Below, piece after piece: positions 35,081-45,013 of a stretch of 64,000 bases of DNA. This DNA is from Schizochytrium sp. CCTCC M209059. Taxonomy: Eukaryota > Sar > Bigyra > Thraustochytrida > Thraustochytriidae. The stretch covers positions 163,201-227,200 of the forward strand of contig KN805383.1 of NCBI GenBank assembly GCA_000818945.1. The letters are read 5' to 3'. Position numbers and translations under genes: made by a program. Position 1 is the first letter of the stretch. Each line of letters starts with the position of its first letter. The notes below the pieces were generated by a model, which made no database searches, was not told the DNA's origin, and saw only the letters and a list, made by a program, of their open reading frames with translations.

Positions 35081-36130
35081 ATGGCCCTGCGCGGCGGTGC
35101 CCGCGTAGCGCGCCTCCTGGTGTGGTGCGACGGCGAGACCTCGGTGCGCCGCGCGTACGAGACCTTCACGGACGTCTTGGGCCTCGCGAGCAAGCAGGCG
35201 CCTGCAAGGAGGTCTTCGGCGACGTGGTTCAAGCTCGCGAGCGACCAGTACCATGCCGCCGTCACAGACGGCAGGATTTCCATCGAATTTGCTTCCGTGG
35301 ACTGGATTTCCGCCGCAAGACGCGCAGGTGGGTGCCCCGCGGCGCAGCAGCTCTTGGCTATTTGCCTGCAGGGTGTCGATTCCGGTCTCTTGGAGACCGC
35401 TCAGCCATCTATTACGCAGAGCGCGCTCTTGCTGCAGCAGCTCGCGTGGATTGGTCAGCCGTCCTGCCATCCGATGATCTTTCGGGACCCGGCAAGCCAT
35501 GGGGACGAGGATGCTGCAGTTGGAGCAAGAACAGGGACCTCGTCGGCACACGTCAAGGAAATCGTCTTTGGCGAAGAAGAGAATCGATTCTACGCAACGA
35601 GCAACCTTCTTCGCGGGTTGGCCACTCAATCTGTGCAGCCCGGCGTCATTAGTTTTGGTGCCTCGGCAGCGTACGAGGATCTTATCCCAGCGCTCCGTGT
35701 TCTGCCATCGTCTGCCTCTGCTCTGGTTCTCCGCGTCGATAATCTTGGAGACTTTAAAGGAAAAGCTATAGCGCTCGAGGAAAAGGAAGAGGATCGGCAA
35801 GGCGCGCCGACCGGAACCGAGGTTGGGCAACGCGTATCATTTGTAGAAATTCCAGGTAGAGGTCGTGGCTCGGATCAGCTTCAGGTCGAAGCGCCTTTTA
35901 TTTCAGGTCTAGATGTGCGTCTGAGTGCCAGCGACGCCATTGAGACTAGCTTTGTAGAGGTTGCACATACATCCATTGGGGACGTTGGCAACGTTCAATT
36001 TGGTCGTCAGGACATGGGCACGATGTCATGTCAGTCCGTGAACGCGATGGAGGTTCGGGCACGATTTAATCGTATCCCCAAGGACGTCTTGCGTAGACTA
36101 GGTAGCCGTATGAGACCGGAGGTTCGTTGA
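35081..36130 (+). CDS. Uncharacterised 349-residue protein
   Basis: No firm family. The start is the first Met after a GAGC tract (35021-35042). The N-terminal ~60 residues (ARLLVWCDG...RRAYETFTDVLGL...WFKLASDQYHAAV) faintly recall a glyoxalase-fold half-module, but key metal ligands cannot be identified. The middle is Gln/Ala/Ser-rich and partly disordered. The C-terminal half has alternating beta-prone segments (ALVLRVDNLGDF, RVSFVEIPG, LDVRLSASDAIETSFVEVAHT) ending in a basic helix (RIPKDVLRRLGSRMRPE). No targeting signal or membrane segment is seen. Real coding is supported by length and balanced composition; the antisense frame is Cys/Arg-biased. Confidence 0.68.
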   Translation: MALRGGARVARLLVWCDGETSVRRAYETFTDVLGLASKQAPARRSSATWFKLASDQYHAAVTDGRISIEFASVDWISAARRAGGCPAAQQLLAICLQGVDSGLLETAQPSITQSALLLQQLAWIGQPSCHPMIFRDPASHGDEDAAVGARTGTSSAHVKEIVFGEEENRFYATSNLLRGLATQSVQPGVISFGASAAYEDLIPALRVLPSSASALVLRVDNLGDFKGKAIALEEKEEDRQGAPTGTEVGQRVSFVEIPGRGRGSDQLQVEAPFISGLDVRLSASDAIETSFVEVAHTSIGDVGNVQFGRQDMGTMSCQSVNAMEVRARFNRIPKDVLRRLGSRMRPEVR

Positions 36131-36423
36131 TTGCTCAAGATTTCGTTTTAGAAAATCAGAAAATCAGAAAATCAGAAAATCAGATCTGACGAGGAATTTG
36201 TTTTCTGCTTCTGTAAGCAGAGTATACCGCAAGGAAAACAACGTGGCAGAGACAACATGTAGCATCCCTTGGAAAAGTTCATGTTGCGATCTGTGATGAT
36301 AGTTACAGACGGAATTGAGCACAGAGAGAGGGGCGTCAAGGACAGGCAATGAATCAACTGATTGAGAAGGATAATCATGTCGCAAGTTAGCGGGGGGGAG
36401 AACGGGAAAAAAAAATGAAAAGA
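36131..36423. other. Convergent 3' flank with AAAATCAG repeat
   Basis: Four tandem GAAAATCA units at about 36151-36183 immediately follow the stop of the upstream gene. Nothing else is recognised. Confidence 0.7.
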
Positions 36424-37662
36424 CTACTTGGCAAGAACAGGCTCGAGAGCAAGGTTTGACCAGTCGATGCTGCCATTGAGTTCGTGCAGCTTGGACCACG
36501 AAAGATCCTGCGCGGGAACAGGTCCCGTGATACCCGCATTGTCAAGTCCAAAGGTAAGATAGGCTTGCACAGCACGCAGTATCTGGTCGGCGTCGAGCTT
36601 GGAAGCGTAAATAGGTCGCTCATAAGGGTGGCCGTAGCGCTCCGCCTTGTTCAGGTTCTTCTCTGGCTTGTCGATGCGCATGAGCGGGCCCGAGTCTGTG
36701 AAACGGTTCGCATGCCATGACTCGCCCGTCAGCTTGCTGAGCATTTTCGCAAGATGCGTGAGACAGACACGTGGCAATACAGGCCGCGAGCAGAGCTCGA
36801 CATAGGTCGAGTACCGCTGCTCAAGCTCATAGCGGTTTCCATCGTAGAGCGCCAAAACGACATCTTCGGGATTGCCGCTAAAAAGTGCGTAGTAATGCAC
36901 GGGTTCGGGAGCTTCAATCACGACGAGTCCGAGGTCTGGAAAGTGCTGCACCCGCCGAATCGAGGCACAGTCGCTGAGCACGCGGTCAAACTCTTGTCCC
37001 CAATCCGCGTCGCGGTGCAAGTGGCCTCGGCCCTCGATGATGTCCCAAACACGGATATCTTCAAGAAACATGTCCCACTTGAGCGGGTCCGAGCCGTCTT
37101 CAAAGGGCCGGGCAAACTCCCTGCGCTCCAGTGTGTTGAGAAAGCAGCACAGCTCTAAGCCACGCCGCACGTTTTCATCGCCCGCCTTGAGCCGTTCGAT
37201 ATCCAGTTCGCGAAAGTCCCCGATCCGTGCGGCTTCACGAAAGACGGCCTCGTTTGCCAAGACGCGCTCCCGTGGGGACACGAGCGCGAGGACGCAAGTG
37301 AAGGCATCGATATCGAAGTGGTTACAGGTAACAAAATCGGCCCGGTCAAGAATCTCATGGTTCTGCCGGAGAGCTTCGAGCACAAGGTCCGTGGATGAGT
37401 CGCCACGAATGGCCGCCGGCTTGAGCTTGAAGGCGCATCGGTGGTGCGTGAGACAATTCTCGACTTTGCGCGCTTCGCAGTCCACCGCAAGAACATTCTT
37501 GGACGGGTTCTCGGCGTCGCCCGCAACGTCCTTGAACTTGACAAACCGCTTCACCTCTTCCCTGCCACGTTTGCGGCGCGCCAGCATCACCGCCACGCCC
37601 AGGACCGCGGCGGCGCTCACCGCCACGGCAGCCATCGTCGCTGCCTTCGTCTCTCGAGCCAT
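36424..37662 (-). CDS. Membrane-anchored protein with HFDxD motif (DUF6687-like)
   Basis: A 412-residue protein from the Met at 37662. The N-terminus has a hydrophobic helix (TMAAVAVSAAAVLGVAVML, residues ~8-26) followed by basic residues (ARRKRGRE), consistent with a signal anchor. The soluble domain contains VDCEARKVENCLTHH and VTCNHFDIDAFTCVLALVSPRERVLANEAVFREAARIGDF. This reminds me of uncharacterised bacterial DUF6687-type proteins, which carry an HFDxDG element followed by a leucine-rich stretch and an AAxxGDF segment. In this copy the Gly after the second Asp is Ala. The His/Asp pair could bind metal. Function is unknown. The longer frame from 37854 adds an Arg/Ala-rich leader. It is divergent from the OTUD5-like gene. 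Confidence 0.72.
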   Translation of the reverse strand: MARETKAATMAAVAVSAAAVLGVAVMLARRKRGREEVKRFVKFKDVAGDAENPSKNVLAVDCEARKVENCLTHHRCAFKLKPAAIRGDSSTDLVLEALRQNHEILDRADFVTCNHFDIDAFTCVLALVSPRERVLANEAVFREAARIGDFRELDIERLKAGDENVRRGLELCCFLNTLERREFARPFEDGSDPLKWDMFLEDIRVWDIIEGRGHLHRDADWGQEFDRVLSDCASIRRVQHFPDLGLVVIEAPEPVHYYALFSGNPEDVVLALYDGNRYELEQRYSTYVELCSRPVLPRVCLTHLAKMLSKLTGESWHANRFTDSGPLMRIDKPEKNLNKAERYGHPYERPIYASKLDADQILRAVQAYLTFGLDNAGITGPVPAQDLSWSKLHELNGSIDWSNLALEPVLAK

Positions 37663-38240
37663 CTCAATCCTCCTCCTCTTCCTCCTCCTCTTCGGAGCCC
37701 GCTTCTCCGCGCGCGACGCCGACGCTGCGCGTGGCTCTGCCGTCTGCGTGTGCTTCTGCGCGCGCTGCGCCCGGGCGCTCTCGCGGGCCTGCGCTTGCGT
37801 GTCTGCTCCGGGCCGCGTCGCGTTGCGAGTTTGGTGCGCAGTATCCGACGGCATCCCAAGGAGACCAGACCCGGATCAGGCGAGGTACCAGGTACGCCGC
37901 AGCCCGGTCGCGCGCCGCAGCCTGAGGAGAGACGGGGGCAAGAGGGCGGGACGCGCTCCCTCGCTTGGGGCCTCGCGCCTGCGAGCAGCGCAGTCCTCGC
38001 GCGAGCGAGCGAGCTGGCGTCTAGATTCGTCGCTCTATCCATCGATCCGTCTTGGCGGGCGGAACCTTGCAGGTCCGAGCGCGACGCTCCGCACGACGCA
38101 CGACGCACGACGCTCGAGCTCGCGCTCGCGCTCGGCCGCCCGCGCGCGCGGGGGGTAGCCGCGCAGGCCCGCTGAAGCCGGTGTTCAGGGCCGTCGCGCG
38201 GGCACGGCGCTCGGTCCGCGCGACTGCGGTTCATGAGAGC
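37663..38240. promoter_or_regulatory. Bidirectional promoter region with GAGC tract
   Basis: A 578-bp GC-rich divergent interval. It contains a pyrimidine-rich CCTCCT block next to the minus-strand start, a GAGCGAGCGAGC tract (about 37998-38015) and ACGACGCACG words (38090-38110). No gene is supported inside. Confidence 0.45.
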
Positions 38241-40194
38241 ATGACGTGCCGTCAGAACTCTTCGGCGGCACAGACGGGCGCCGGCGCCCGCGCGCGACGG
38301 CTGGACCTCGCGCAGCACAGCTCGCGCGGCGACGCGCGCTGCGAAGACCTCTCGGACTCCTCCTCATCGGAGTACGACGGCAATAGCTCCGAGGAAGACG
38401 ATGTGTACAGGGAGGCAAACGAGCGGAACGCAAAGGAGAACGACGACGGGTACGACGACGAGCTGGACGAGGCGACCGACGACGGCGGCCTTTACGATGA
38501 CTACGGTAGCCGAGACATCCCGTCGTCATCGCGGGATGAGTCAAAGAGAGATGGTGTGCCCTTCCGGCCCAAACCGGGTGACGTGGTCGAGGTGTTCCAG
38601 AGATTTTGGCGCGAGGCCCTCGTCGAATCCTCGGGACAGACTCCGCGCACCGTGACGGTGCGCGTCCTCTTCTCCGAAGACACCTTTGAATGCGACGTCC
38701 AAGATCATCGCTTTGTTGCACCCCTCGGGACGAACTGTTTTGTTCCCAAATTACGAAGTCTGCCCCGCCGCGGAGAAATTGTCGACTGCCGAGACGTCCG
38801 TCCCAAGTCTTCCGTAAAAGGCATGCATGTGGAGGTGCAAGAGCTCCTTCCAGGCCGTTTGGTGTCTGTAACACCTCTGGAGGCTTTTTTTAACAATCGG
38901 CAATTCCGGGATGGAATGAAAGTGCACATATGCATGATCTCCCCTTTCGGTGAGCTTACGCACGAGTCCCATGACGACAACGTGATTCGTCGAAGATTTG
39001 TACAACGCCTCCTGCGTGAAGAGAATCGTCGGAGCAGGCGGTGGTCGAACGGGTGGTCATCGCGCAAGTCTCGCGGCGGGCTGCCGCCTTCCAATCCTCA
39101 CGAGTTCCAGCAGAGACGGCGCAGCGGGCGGGCGGGGCGTAAGCGACATGAGCGCGACATTGCGGCAGACGGAGATCCACGATATCAAAGGTATGTGAAC
39201 GCCCTGCTCGCGGATGGCATGGAGGTGGTCCCCATGGCCCCCGACGGGAACTGCCTCTTTCGCGCCGTGAGCCATCAAGTGTATGGGACGGCAGAGCACC
39301 ATCGTCTCGTTCGGGCTTCGTGCATGGATTACATGGAGAGCGAACGCGCGTACTTTGAGCCCTTTGTGGTGGGCGGCGCGGCTCGTTTTGGCGCGTACAT
39401 TGCAAACAAAAGACGCAATGCCGTATGGGGAGACGACATCGAGATTCAGGCAATGTGCGAGATCTATGATCGACCGGCGCAAGTCATGGCCTATGACTCG
39501 CACTTGGGCGCGAAGCAGCTACGAACCTTTCACGAGACGACGCGCGAACGCTCGCGACCGCCCATCATTCTTTCCTTTTATGGTGGTGGCCACTACGATT
39601 CCATCAAAGGCCCAGAATTTGAAGCGCACCTTCTTTCTGGGGCGGAAAACAAAGTTGGTGAGCTGGAACGCGAACGCGTCGCTGTTTCACGCGCAAGACG
39701 AGCGGGTCAGAGCGAAGCTCAAGTTGGTGGCCTTGTCGCTTCGCAACGGCGAGGTGAACTGGACCAGGTCGATGCTGACGTGGTAGCCTCGCGCGAGCAG
39801 TACGCCTTTGCGGACGGCGATCTGGAGCAGGCGTTGGCTGCTTCGTTGGTGCAGGCTAGCCAAGACGAGGATGCTTTGGTGGAGGGCGCCGTTTTGGACT
39901 CGGAAGCTACGTCATCAACACGAGCTGCGCTGCGCGTCTCGGATGTTGAGGCCACGGAGCAAGAGGCTATTTTGGAAGCAATTCGCCAAAGCAGCGAACA
40001 GGAGGATATTACTGCGGCTCTCCAAGCAAGCGAAAGACTCAACGAAGAGGAGTACGAGCGTCAGCAACTGGAGCAAGCGTTGCGCGAATCTCGTGGTGAC
40101 CACGGTCATGGTGCTTCTGGAGGATTTGGTGATTACGACGAGGATGACGAGTTGCAGCGCGCGCTCGAACTCTCCATGTCTCAGAAGCGCTTTT

Positions 40195-40196
<2 letters not shown>
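38241..40196 (+). CDS. OTU-family deubiquitinase, OTUD5-like, with UIMs
   Basis: A 651-residue cysteine protease predicted to remove ubiquitin from substrates. The N-terminus is acidic and Ser-rich. A beta-rich module follows (KPGDVVEVFQRFW...FVAPLGTNCFVP...RGEIVDCRDV), perhaps Tudor/agenet-like. The OTU domain has the catalytic Asp and Cys338 in PDGNCLFRAVSHQVYG, and His451 in GGGHYDSI, as in OTUD5. After it come at least three ubiquitin-interacting-motif-like helices (DLEQALAASLVQA, EAILEAIRQSSEQED, QQLEQALRES) and a final one at the C-terminus (ELQRALELSMSQ). OTUD5 in animals also carries a C-terminal UIM. The Met at 38241 was chosen; the in-frame Met at 38052 precedes it with an Arg/Ala leader made of repeats. 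Confidence 0.92.
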
Positions 40197-40229
<33 letters not shown>

Positions 40230-40593
40230 AATGTGAGAGATGCATTTCACGAAAAAAAAAAAAGCCTTTGCCTTCTTTGTGGTGGGATCTGAGACAAATT
40301 ATATATATATATATGATAAGTTTATGTTGGAGGTTGTTGTTGTCGTTGCGTTGGTCGCGATGAACGTAAATCATCTCGATAAATATATGAATCCATGGGA
40401 TTGGATGTTAAAGTAAAGTGGAGTGAAGTTTTGCAACGGAGGTGGGTCCATGCATGCCGTAACGCAGCGCCATGCCGCGCTATGCTTGCAGGCCTCAAAG
40501 CCCAGATCTACCCTTTCCTTCGACCCTCCCCTCCCCTCCCCACCTTTGTTTGGGCATCTATCTGGCTTTCGCAGCAGCAGTAAAAGTGCTTCT
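40197..40593. repeat. Convergent 3' flank with CT and AT dinucleotide repeats
   Basis: A TC dinucleotide run of about 28 bp directly follows the OTUD5-like stop. A short A-run and an AT run (about 40299-40314) come after. No gene seen. Confidence 0.8.
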
Positions 40594-41988
40594 TTACATG
40601 CGAGAGCGAATGGCGCAGTGCCGCTTGGGAGAGGGAGCACCGTCTGCGGTGAAGACCACGGGCAGCGATGCGGAAAAATTGCGGCCGTCGTTGGTGACCT
40701 GAAGAGAACATGGTACATCCTGCATCGCATTGCGAAACACCGTGGGCGTGCGGAAAAATAGGACGCTCTCAGAAAAGAATTCGAGATCTGTAGCACGCAC
40801 TGACATCCAGTTGGCGTCATCACTGTCGCCAGCGCTGGTCACGTCCGCGCTGCCGCTTGCGGCCGCAACGTCGTCAATGCAGCCCTCGCAGCAGTACGAC
40901 TTGTGCACACGAAAGACGACCTGGAGACGGTCCGAACGTACAAAGGGAAGGCCGACGACATGCATGGACTCGCCGCCGCGCGACGAGACGGCCTTGTGGC
41001 TGGCTGCACGCAATGAGACCTCGCGCCGGCGCTTGAGCACGCTCTTGTGCGAGTAGGCGTAAAATGGCGTAGAAAACACGGACATGTCCGGGGCTCCAGC
41101 GAGGGTTACCTTGAGAACGAACTCCTTTTCGGCGTGCTTGGGGGAGGCGACGCTGACACTGAGGTCATCAAACGCGACGCGGCCGTTGGTGACCGGGCGC
41201 GTGAGTGTCCCGCCCATTGTGGAAATGACGACGCTCGTATCGGTCGCATAGCACAGCTCCACACTAGCCGTGGCGTTGGCAACGTCGGGTACGCGCAAGA
41301 CTTGAACCTCGCAACCAAAGGTGCGGTTTTCGTTTTTCGTGCGCGTGCGAACCTCGAGAGGAGGCTGCGAAACGACACGCATGAATTCGTTTTGGCGGGC
41401 GCTCGGGCTCGAGAGCGCGTTCAGGTCGCACGTGAGGGCGGCGCGAGGCGCCTGAGGCGCCTGAGGCGGCGAGTTGGACGTCGCGGTCATTCTCTTGACG
41501 GAGGCCGTCGAGGAGGCCATGGAGGACACTTCGTCGCCGCTGCTGCTGCTGCTGCTCCTGGTGCTCTGCACGTCAAAGGCGTCATCTGCCTCGCGCAAGG
41601 GCGGAAGAGGCGCAAAGGTGTCGGCGGCAAGCGTTGGCATCATGGTCGGCGCGGGGGGTTCGATTTGCCGCTTGTTCTTTTGGCCGATGCGTCGCTCTTC
41701 ATTGCCGCAGGGTCCGAGGTCGAGAAAGGGTGCGAGCTCGATGTCCATGTTGGCGTTGGCGTCGTCGAGCAGCCTGAAGCCGTCGTCGTTCATGTCTTGG
41801 CCAAAGTGGTGATGCTGAAGTTGTCCATGGTGGAAGTCGTTTGCGTCGTCGTCGTCCTCCATCTTGACGAGCTGGAGACCGAGGCCGAGCACCTCGTCGT
41901 CCGAGAGGAAGGACTCCTTGAGCATGGCGTCCATCTCTGCGTCCAGCGGTTCGCGCATCGACATCTCCTGCTTCACGGCGCGCTCCAT
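40594..41988 (-). CDS. Putative transcription factor with Ig-fold (RHD/p53-like?) and IPT/TIG domains
   Basis: A 464-residue protein. The first ~190 residues are acidic and disordered with poly-Ser, like an activation region. From about residue 205 there is a beta-sandwich-like segment: LEVRTRTKNENRTFGCEV, then NGRVAFDDLSVSVASPKHAEKEFVLKVTL and STPFYAYSHKSVLKRRREV. The pattern of strands ending in a Ser/His/Lys-Arg stretch recalls immunoglobulin-fold DNA-binding domains (Rel, p53, Runt, CSL groups). An IPT/TIG-type domain follows (GGESMHVVGLPFVRSDRLQVVF ... VLFFRTPTVFRNAMQDVPCSLQVTNDGRNFSASLPVVFT). A Cys cluster (YCCEGCIDD) sits in a loop of the IPT domain. The IPT call is fairly firm. The first domain family is undecided. 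Confidence 0.7.
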   Translation of the reverse strand: MERAVKQEMSMREPLDAEMDAMLKESFLSDDEVLGLGLQLVKMEDDDDANDFHHGQLQHHHFGQDMNDDGFRLLDDANANMDIELAPFLDLGPCGNEERRIGQKNKRQIEPPAPTMMPTLAADTFAPLPPLREADDAFDVQSTRSSSSSSGDEVSSMASSTASVKRMTATSNSPPQAPQAPRAALTCDLNALSSPSARQNEFMRVVSQPPLEVRTRTKNENRTFGCEVQVLRVPDVANATASVELCYATDTSVVISTMGGTLTRPVTNGRVAFDDLSVSVASPKHAEKEFVLKVTLAGAPDMSVFSTPFYAYSHKSVLKRRREVSLRAASHKAVSSRGGESMHVVGLPFVRSDRLQVVFRVHKSYCCEGCIDDVAAASGSADVTSAGDSDDANWMSVRATDLEFFSESVLFFRTPTVFRNAMQDVPCSLQVTNDGRNFSASLPVVFTADGAPSPKRHCAIRSRM

Positions 41989-44900
41989 CGTCCTCGCTCG
42001 GCGTTACGCTTCGCTTCGCCTTGCTTCCCTCCGTGCGGCCTCGCCTCGACTTCGGGCCTCGTCTGCTCGGTCTCCGCGAGCACGAGAGAGGAAGGAAGGA
42101 GCCTGCGTCGCGTCCCCTGGCCGGGCCTCGCGCGCTCGCCGCTGCTTCGGGTTTGCCTCCCGCGTCTGCCCGCGCGCCCGTCCGTCCGTCCGCCCGCCCG
42201 CCGCGATGCGATGCGATGCGATGCGATGCGGTGCGATGCGATGCGTTGCGCTGCGCTCCTCTCCTTCCTCGCTCGCTCTCTCCCTTCCTTCCCTCGGGCT
42301 GGCGCAAGCTGGCGTCGCCCGCGGTGCGTTCTCGCTTTGCTGCCCTCGCTCTCTCTCTCTCTCTCTCTGCGCTGCTTTGCTCTGCTTTTCTGCTCAGCTT
42401 ATATGGAATGTACTACTATTATACGTACAGCTCGGTGTCCAGCTGCTCGCCTGCGCTGCGCCTTTGCGAGTTTGCCGCAGGCTGCCATGCAAGCAAACCC
42501 GCTGCTGCTGCCTCGCGGGCCGAGGGTTTGCTTCGCTCGCCTGGCCTCGCCGGGCTGGCCGCTCTGGGCGCCGCCGTCGCTCGCCGTGCGTGCGTGCCCA
42601 GCTCGGTCGCCGCGGCGCCTTCCCTCGTGGCGCTCGCTTCCCTCTTTCGTTCATTTCACTCTCTCGTTCTTTCCCTTCAAGTCCTTTCATGCTCTTCACC
42701 CATTTCATTCCTTTCACTCGCATTCGTTCCCGTGTTGCCGTCAGGTCGCCCCTCCGCTTTCAACAAGTGCTTTATATCTGACGCACGCGCGTCGCACTGC
42801 AGTGTGACGTGGGATAAACCTAAGCTTGGCGGCTGGCGATTCCTTTTTCCGCTTCCTCTCTCTCTGCGTGCGTGCGTGCGTGCACTGCACGTGGACTCGT
42901 CTCGGCACGGCGGCTGCCAGCAGCAGTGGCGTGGCAGGCCGAGCGGCGGCAGGACTCCTGCAGAGCCATGCCTTCTTCCGGCCTGCCTGCGAGGCCTGGC
43001 CCGATGAACTTGGATGGATCCATCGATCCATCCATCGATCGATCGATCGATCGATCGATGCACCATTTATTTCACTCCTTCCATGGCTCTGCTTCCCCTC
43101 CCCCTTCCCGCGGCCGGCCAAGTGAAGTATAACCTAAACGCGCACTTGCTGCGGCGCCCGCAAGTGCGCTATCCGCCGCGCGCGCACTGCGGAGCGTGCC
43201 GCCCGCGACAGCGCCGCCGCCCGCCGCTGCAAGTCGACAATGGGCCCCCGCAAGTCGGCTATCCGCGCCGTGCCCACTTGCGCCGCCGAGGCGGACTGAC
43301 GGGCCCGCGCTTCGTCCCGGCGCCGCGCCGGACTGACGCATCGCACCGCACACCCTCCCCGGTGACCGCGACAGAGACAGCGCGAGCGCTGCCTGCGCTG
43401 CGCTGCGTTCGACGTCCATTCCGTCGCGCGGGGCCAGGCGAGGGAGCGAGCTCTTGCCCCACCATCGAACGGGCCACGCGGCAGGGATGGAACGAGAAAC
43501 GAATCGAAGATACGGAAGGCGCACGCCGCGCCGCAAAAAGAAAGCCTCATCGCAACACAACACAACACAACACAACACAACATAACGCAACACAACACAA
43601 CGCAACATAACGCAACTCAACACAACGCAACGCATCACAACACAACACAACGCAACACAACGCAACGCAACGGGGGCGAGAAGTGGACCCGACGCCACCC
43701 AAGTCGGCTTCGCGTAAGCACGAGACAGACGCCGCTCTGTACTTTGTATACGGCGTCACTCACGTCACAAGCCGCCGCCGCGACGAAGATCGGTCTCACG
43801 TCAAGTCAGGTTTCCTCGCCGCCGCCAGCCACCCTGGCAGGAAGGCCGCGGCGGCCGCGCCATTTGGCGGCGCCAGCCCCCGCGGCGCCGACCATGGCGA
43901 CGGTCTCCCCCTTCCCAGGTCTCGCATGCCAGTGGCGGACGGAACGAATCCCGCAGACGGTCCGGATTGCGGCCCCGGTCCGGTCCGGGTCAGATCCGAT
44001 CTTGCCTCGTCGAGGTCGACAGCGCCTGCGACAGCGCCTGCGACGGCGACAGCGACTGCGGCAGCGACGGCCCTGCGACAGCGATCCACTGCGCGAGGTT
44101 CGCATCGGGCGAGGCGGGTGGTTGCTGCTTCTGCGGAGCTTGCGCATACGCTGGTTTGCTTGCACGCACGCCTTGAAAGAGACGGAGCGACGGGCGGATG
44201 CGCTCGGGTCCTGGGGGACCTGCATGGGGCGCCGCGATGGAGGGGCTGGGCGTCGAGCGCGGCAGCGGCGGCACGGCGAGGCCAGTGACGACAAGCCAGC
44301 GATGGGAATGTAGGCAGGCAGACAGGCAGGCAGGCAGAAGTTGTTTTGTTGCTGTCGATCAGGTTGCAACTACATTGGGCTGACGCTCGAGTCCGTGGCA
44401 AGCAAAAACGCAGACCACTCGCACGCGGTCGACAGCGGGGCGTACTCCGTGCCTCCCGCCATGGCCAGAGCAAAGCAAAGCAGACGAGAGTCGAATAGCC
44501 AAAGTCCGCGCGAAAGGATTTTGCCGGAAGGTCTTGGGTGATGAGGCTGGGAGCCATGGGAAACCCGTAGTCCCCAAAGCGCATCGAGAGTTTCACTTTT
44601 CCCCCAAGGTGTGAATGCACCAAATGAGGCTCCCGAACAGGGTGACCTCGTCTGCTTCTGCAAAAAGAATGCTCGTGAGAATTCTTCACCAAGACAAGAA
44701 AAAGTTTGTCTAGCGTAGGTATTTTCTGCGTGCGATACATTTTCATTTCGAAGCTCCACAACCCGCCACCGTTGCAAATGAAAAGTAAAAACACGCTCGG
44801 GAATTTGTAAATAAAAAGAGAGTTATGGTTCGTAAGCAAGAACTATAGGAAGATTCCGACGAGCCAGGTGTTGTTGATAAGAGGTACACATGTCGTAGCA

Positions 44901-45013
44901 TTCCCAGAGGAAAAGTGGCACATGCTCGTAGCCAGTGAAGGTCGCCAGAGGACCAGCTCATCGCAAGACCTTGTCTAGCCATGCACACGATTTCGTACAT
45001 GCTGAAATAAAGA
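41989..45013. other. 3-kb repeat-rich gap between two minus-strand genes
   Basis: It contains GATGC pentamers (about 42203-42256), a CT run (42347-42368), GATC tetramers (about 43021-43060), CAACA/CAACG pentamers (about 43553-43674) and a GCGACA-type hexamer repeat (about 44020-44090). It is the only long gap between co-oriented non-paralogous neighbours. A plus-strand frame (43683-44288, 201 codons) and overlapping minus-strand frames (43796-44839) exist, but composition follows the repeats and no domain is visible. About 44.35-45.0 kb is ordinary-composition DNA without a convincing gene. Confidence 0.5.
43553..43674. repeat. CAACA/CAACG pentanucleotide array
   Basis: About 24 tandem 5-bp units, mostly CAACA and CAACG, with scattered single-base variants. 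It is the longest pentamer array in the window. Confidence 0.9.

Noticed and set aside
34790..35830. Long upstream extension of the PDRG1-like frame
   Set aside because: It lies entirely antisense to or upstream of the gene at 35081 and shows Cys/Arg-biased, unstructured sequence; only the last 126 codons look real.
41047..42807. 586-codon plus-strand frame opposite the IPT gene
   Set aside because: It is antisense to a gene with recognisable domains, then enters GATGC and CT repeats; Val/Arg/Gly-rich shadow frame.
43796..44839. 347-codon minus-strand frame in the gap before DNA ligase IV
   Set aside because: The left half is repeat-driven and the right half has no motif; another minus frame overlaps it. 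Not enough to call a gene, although a gene here is not excluded.
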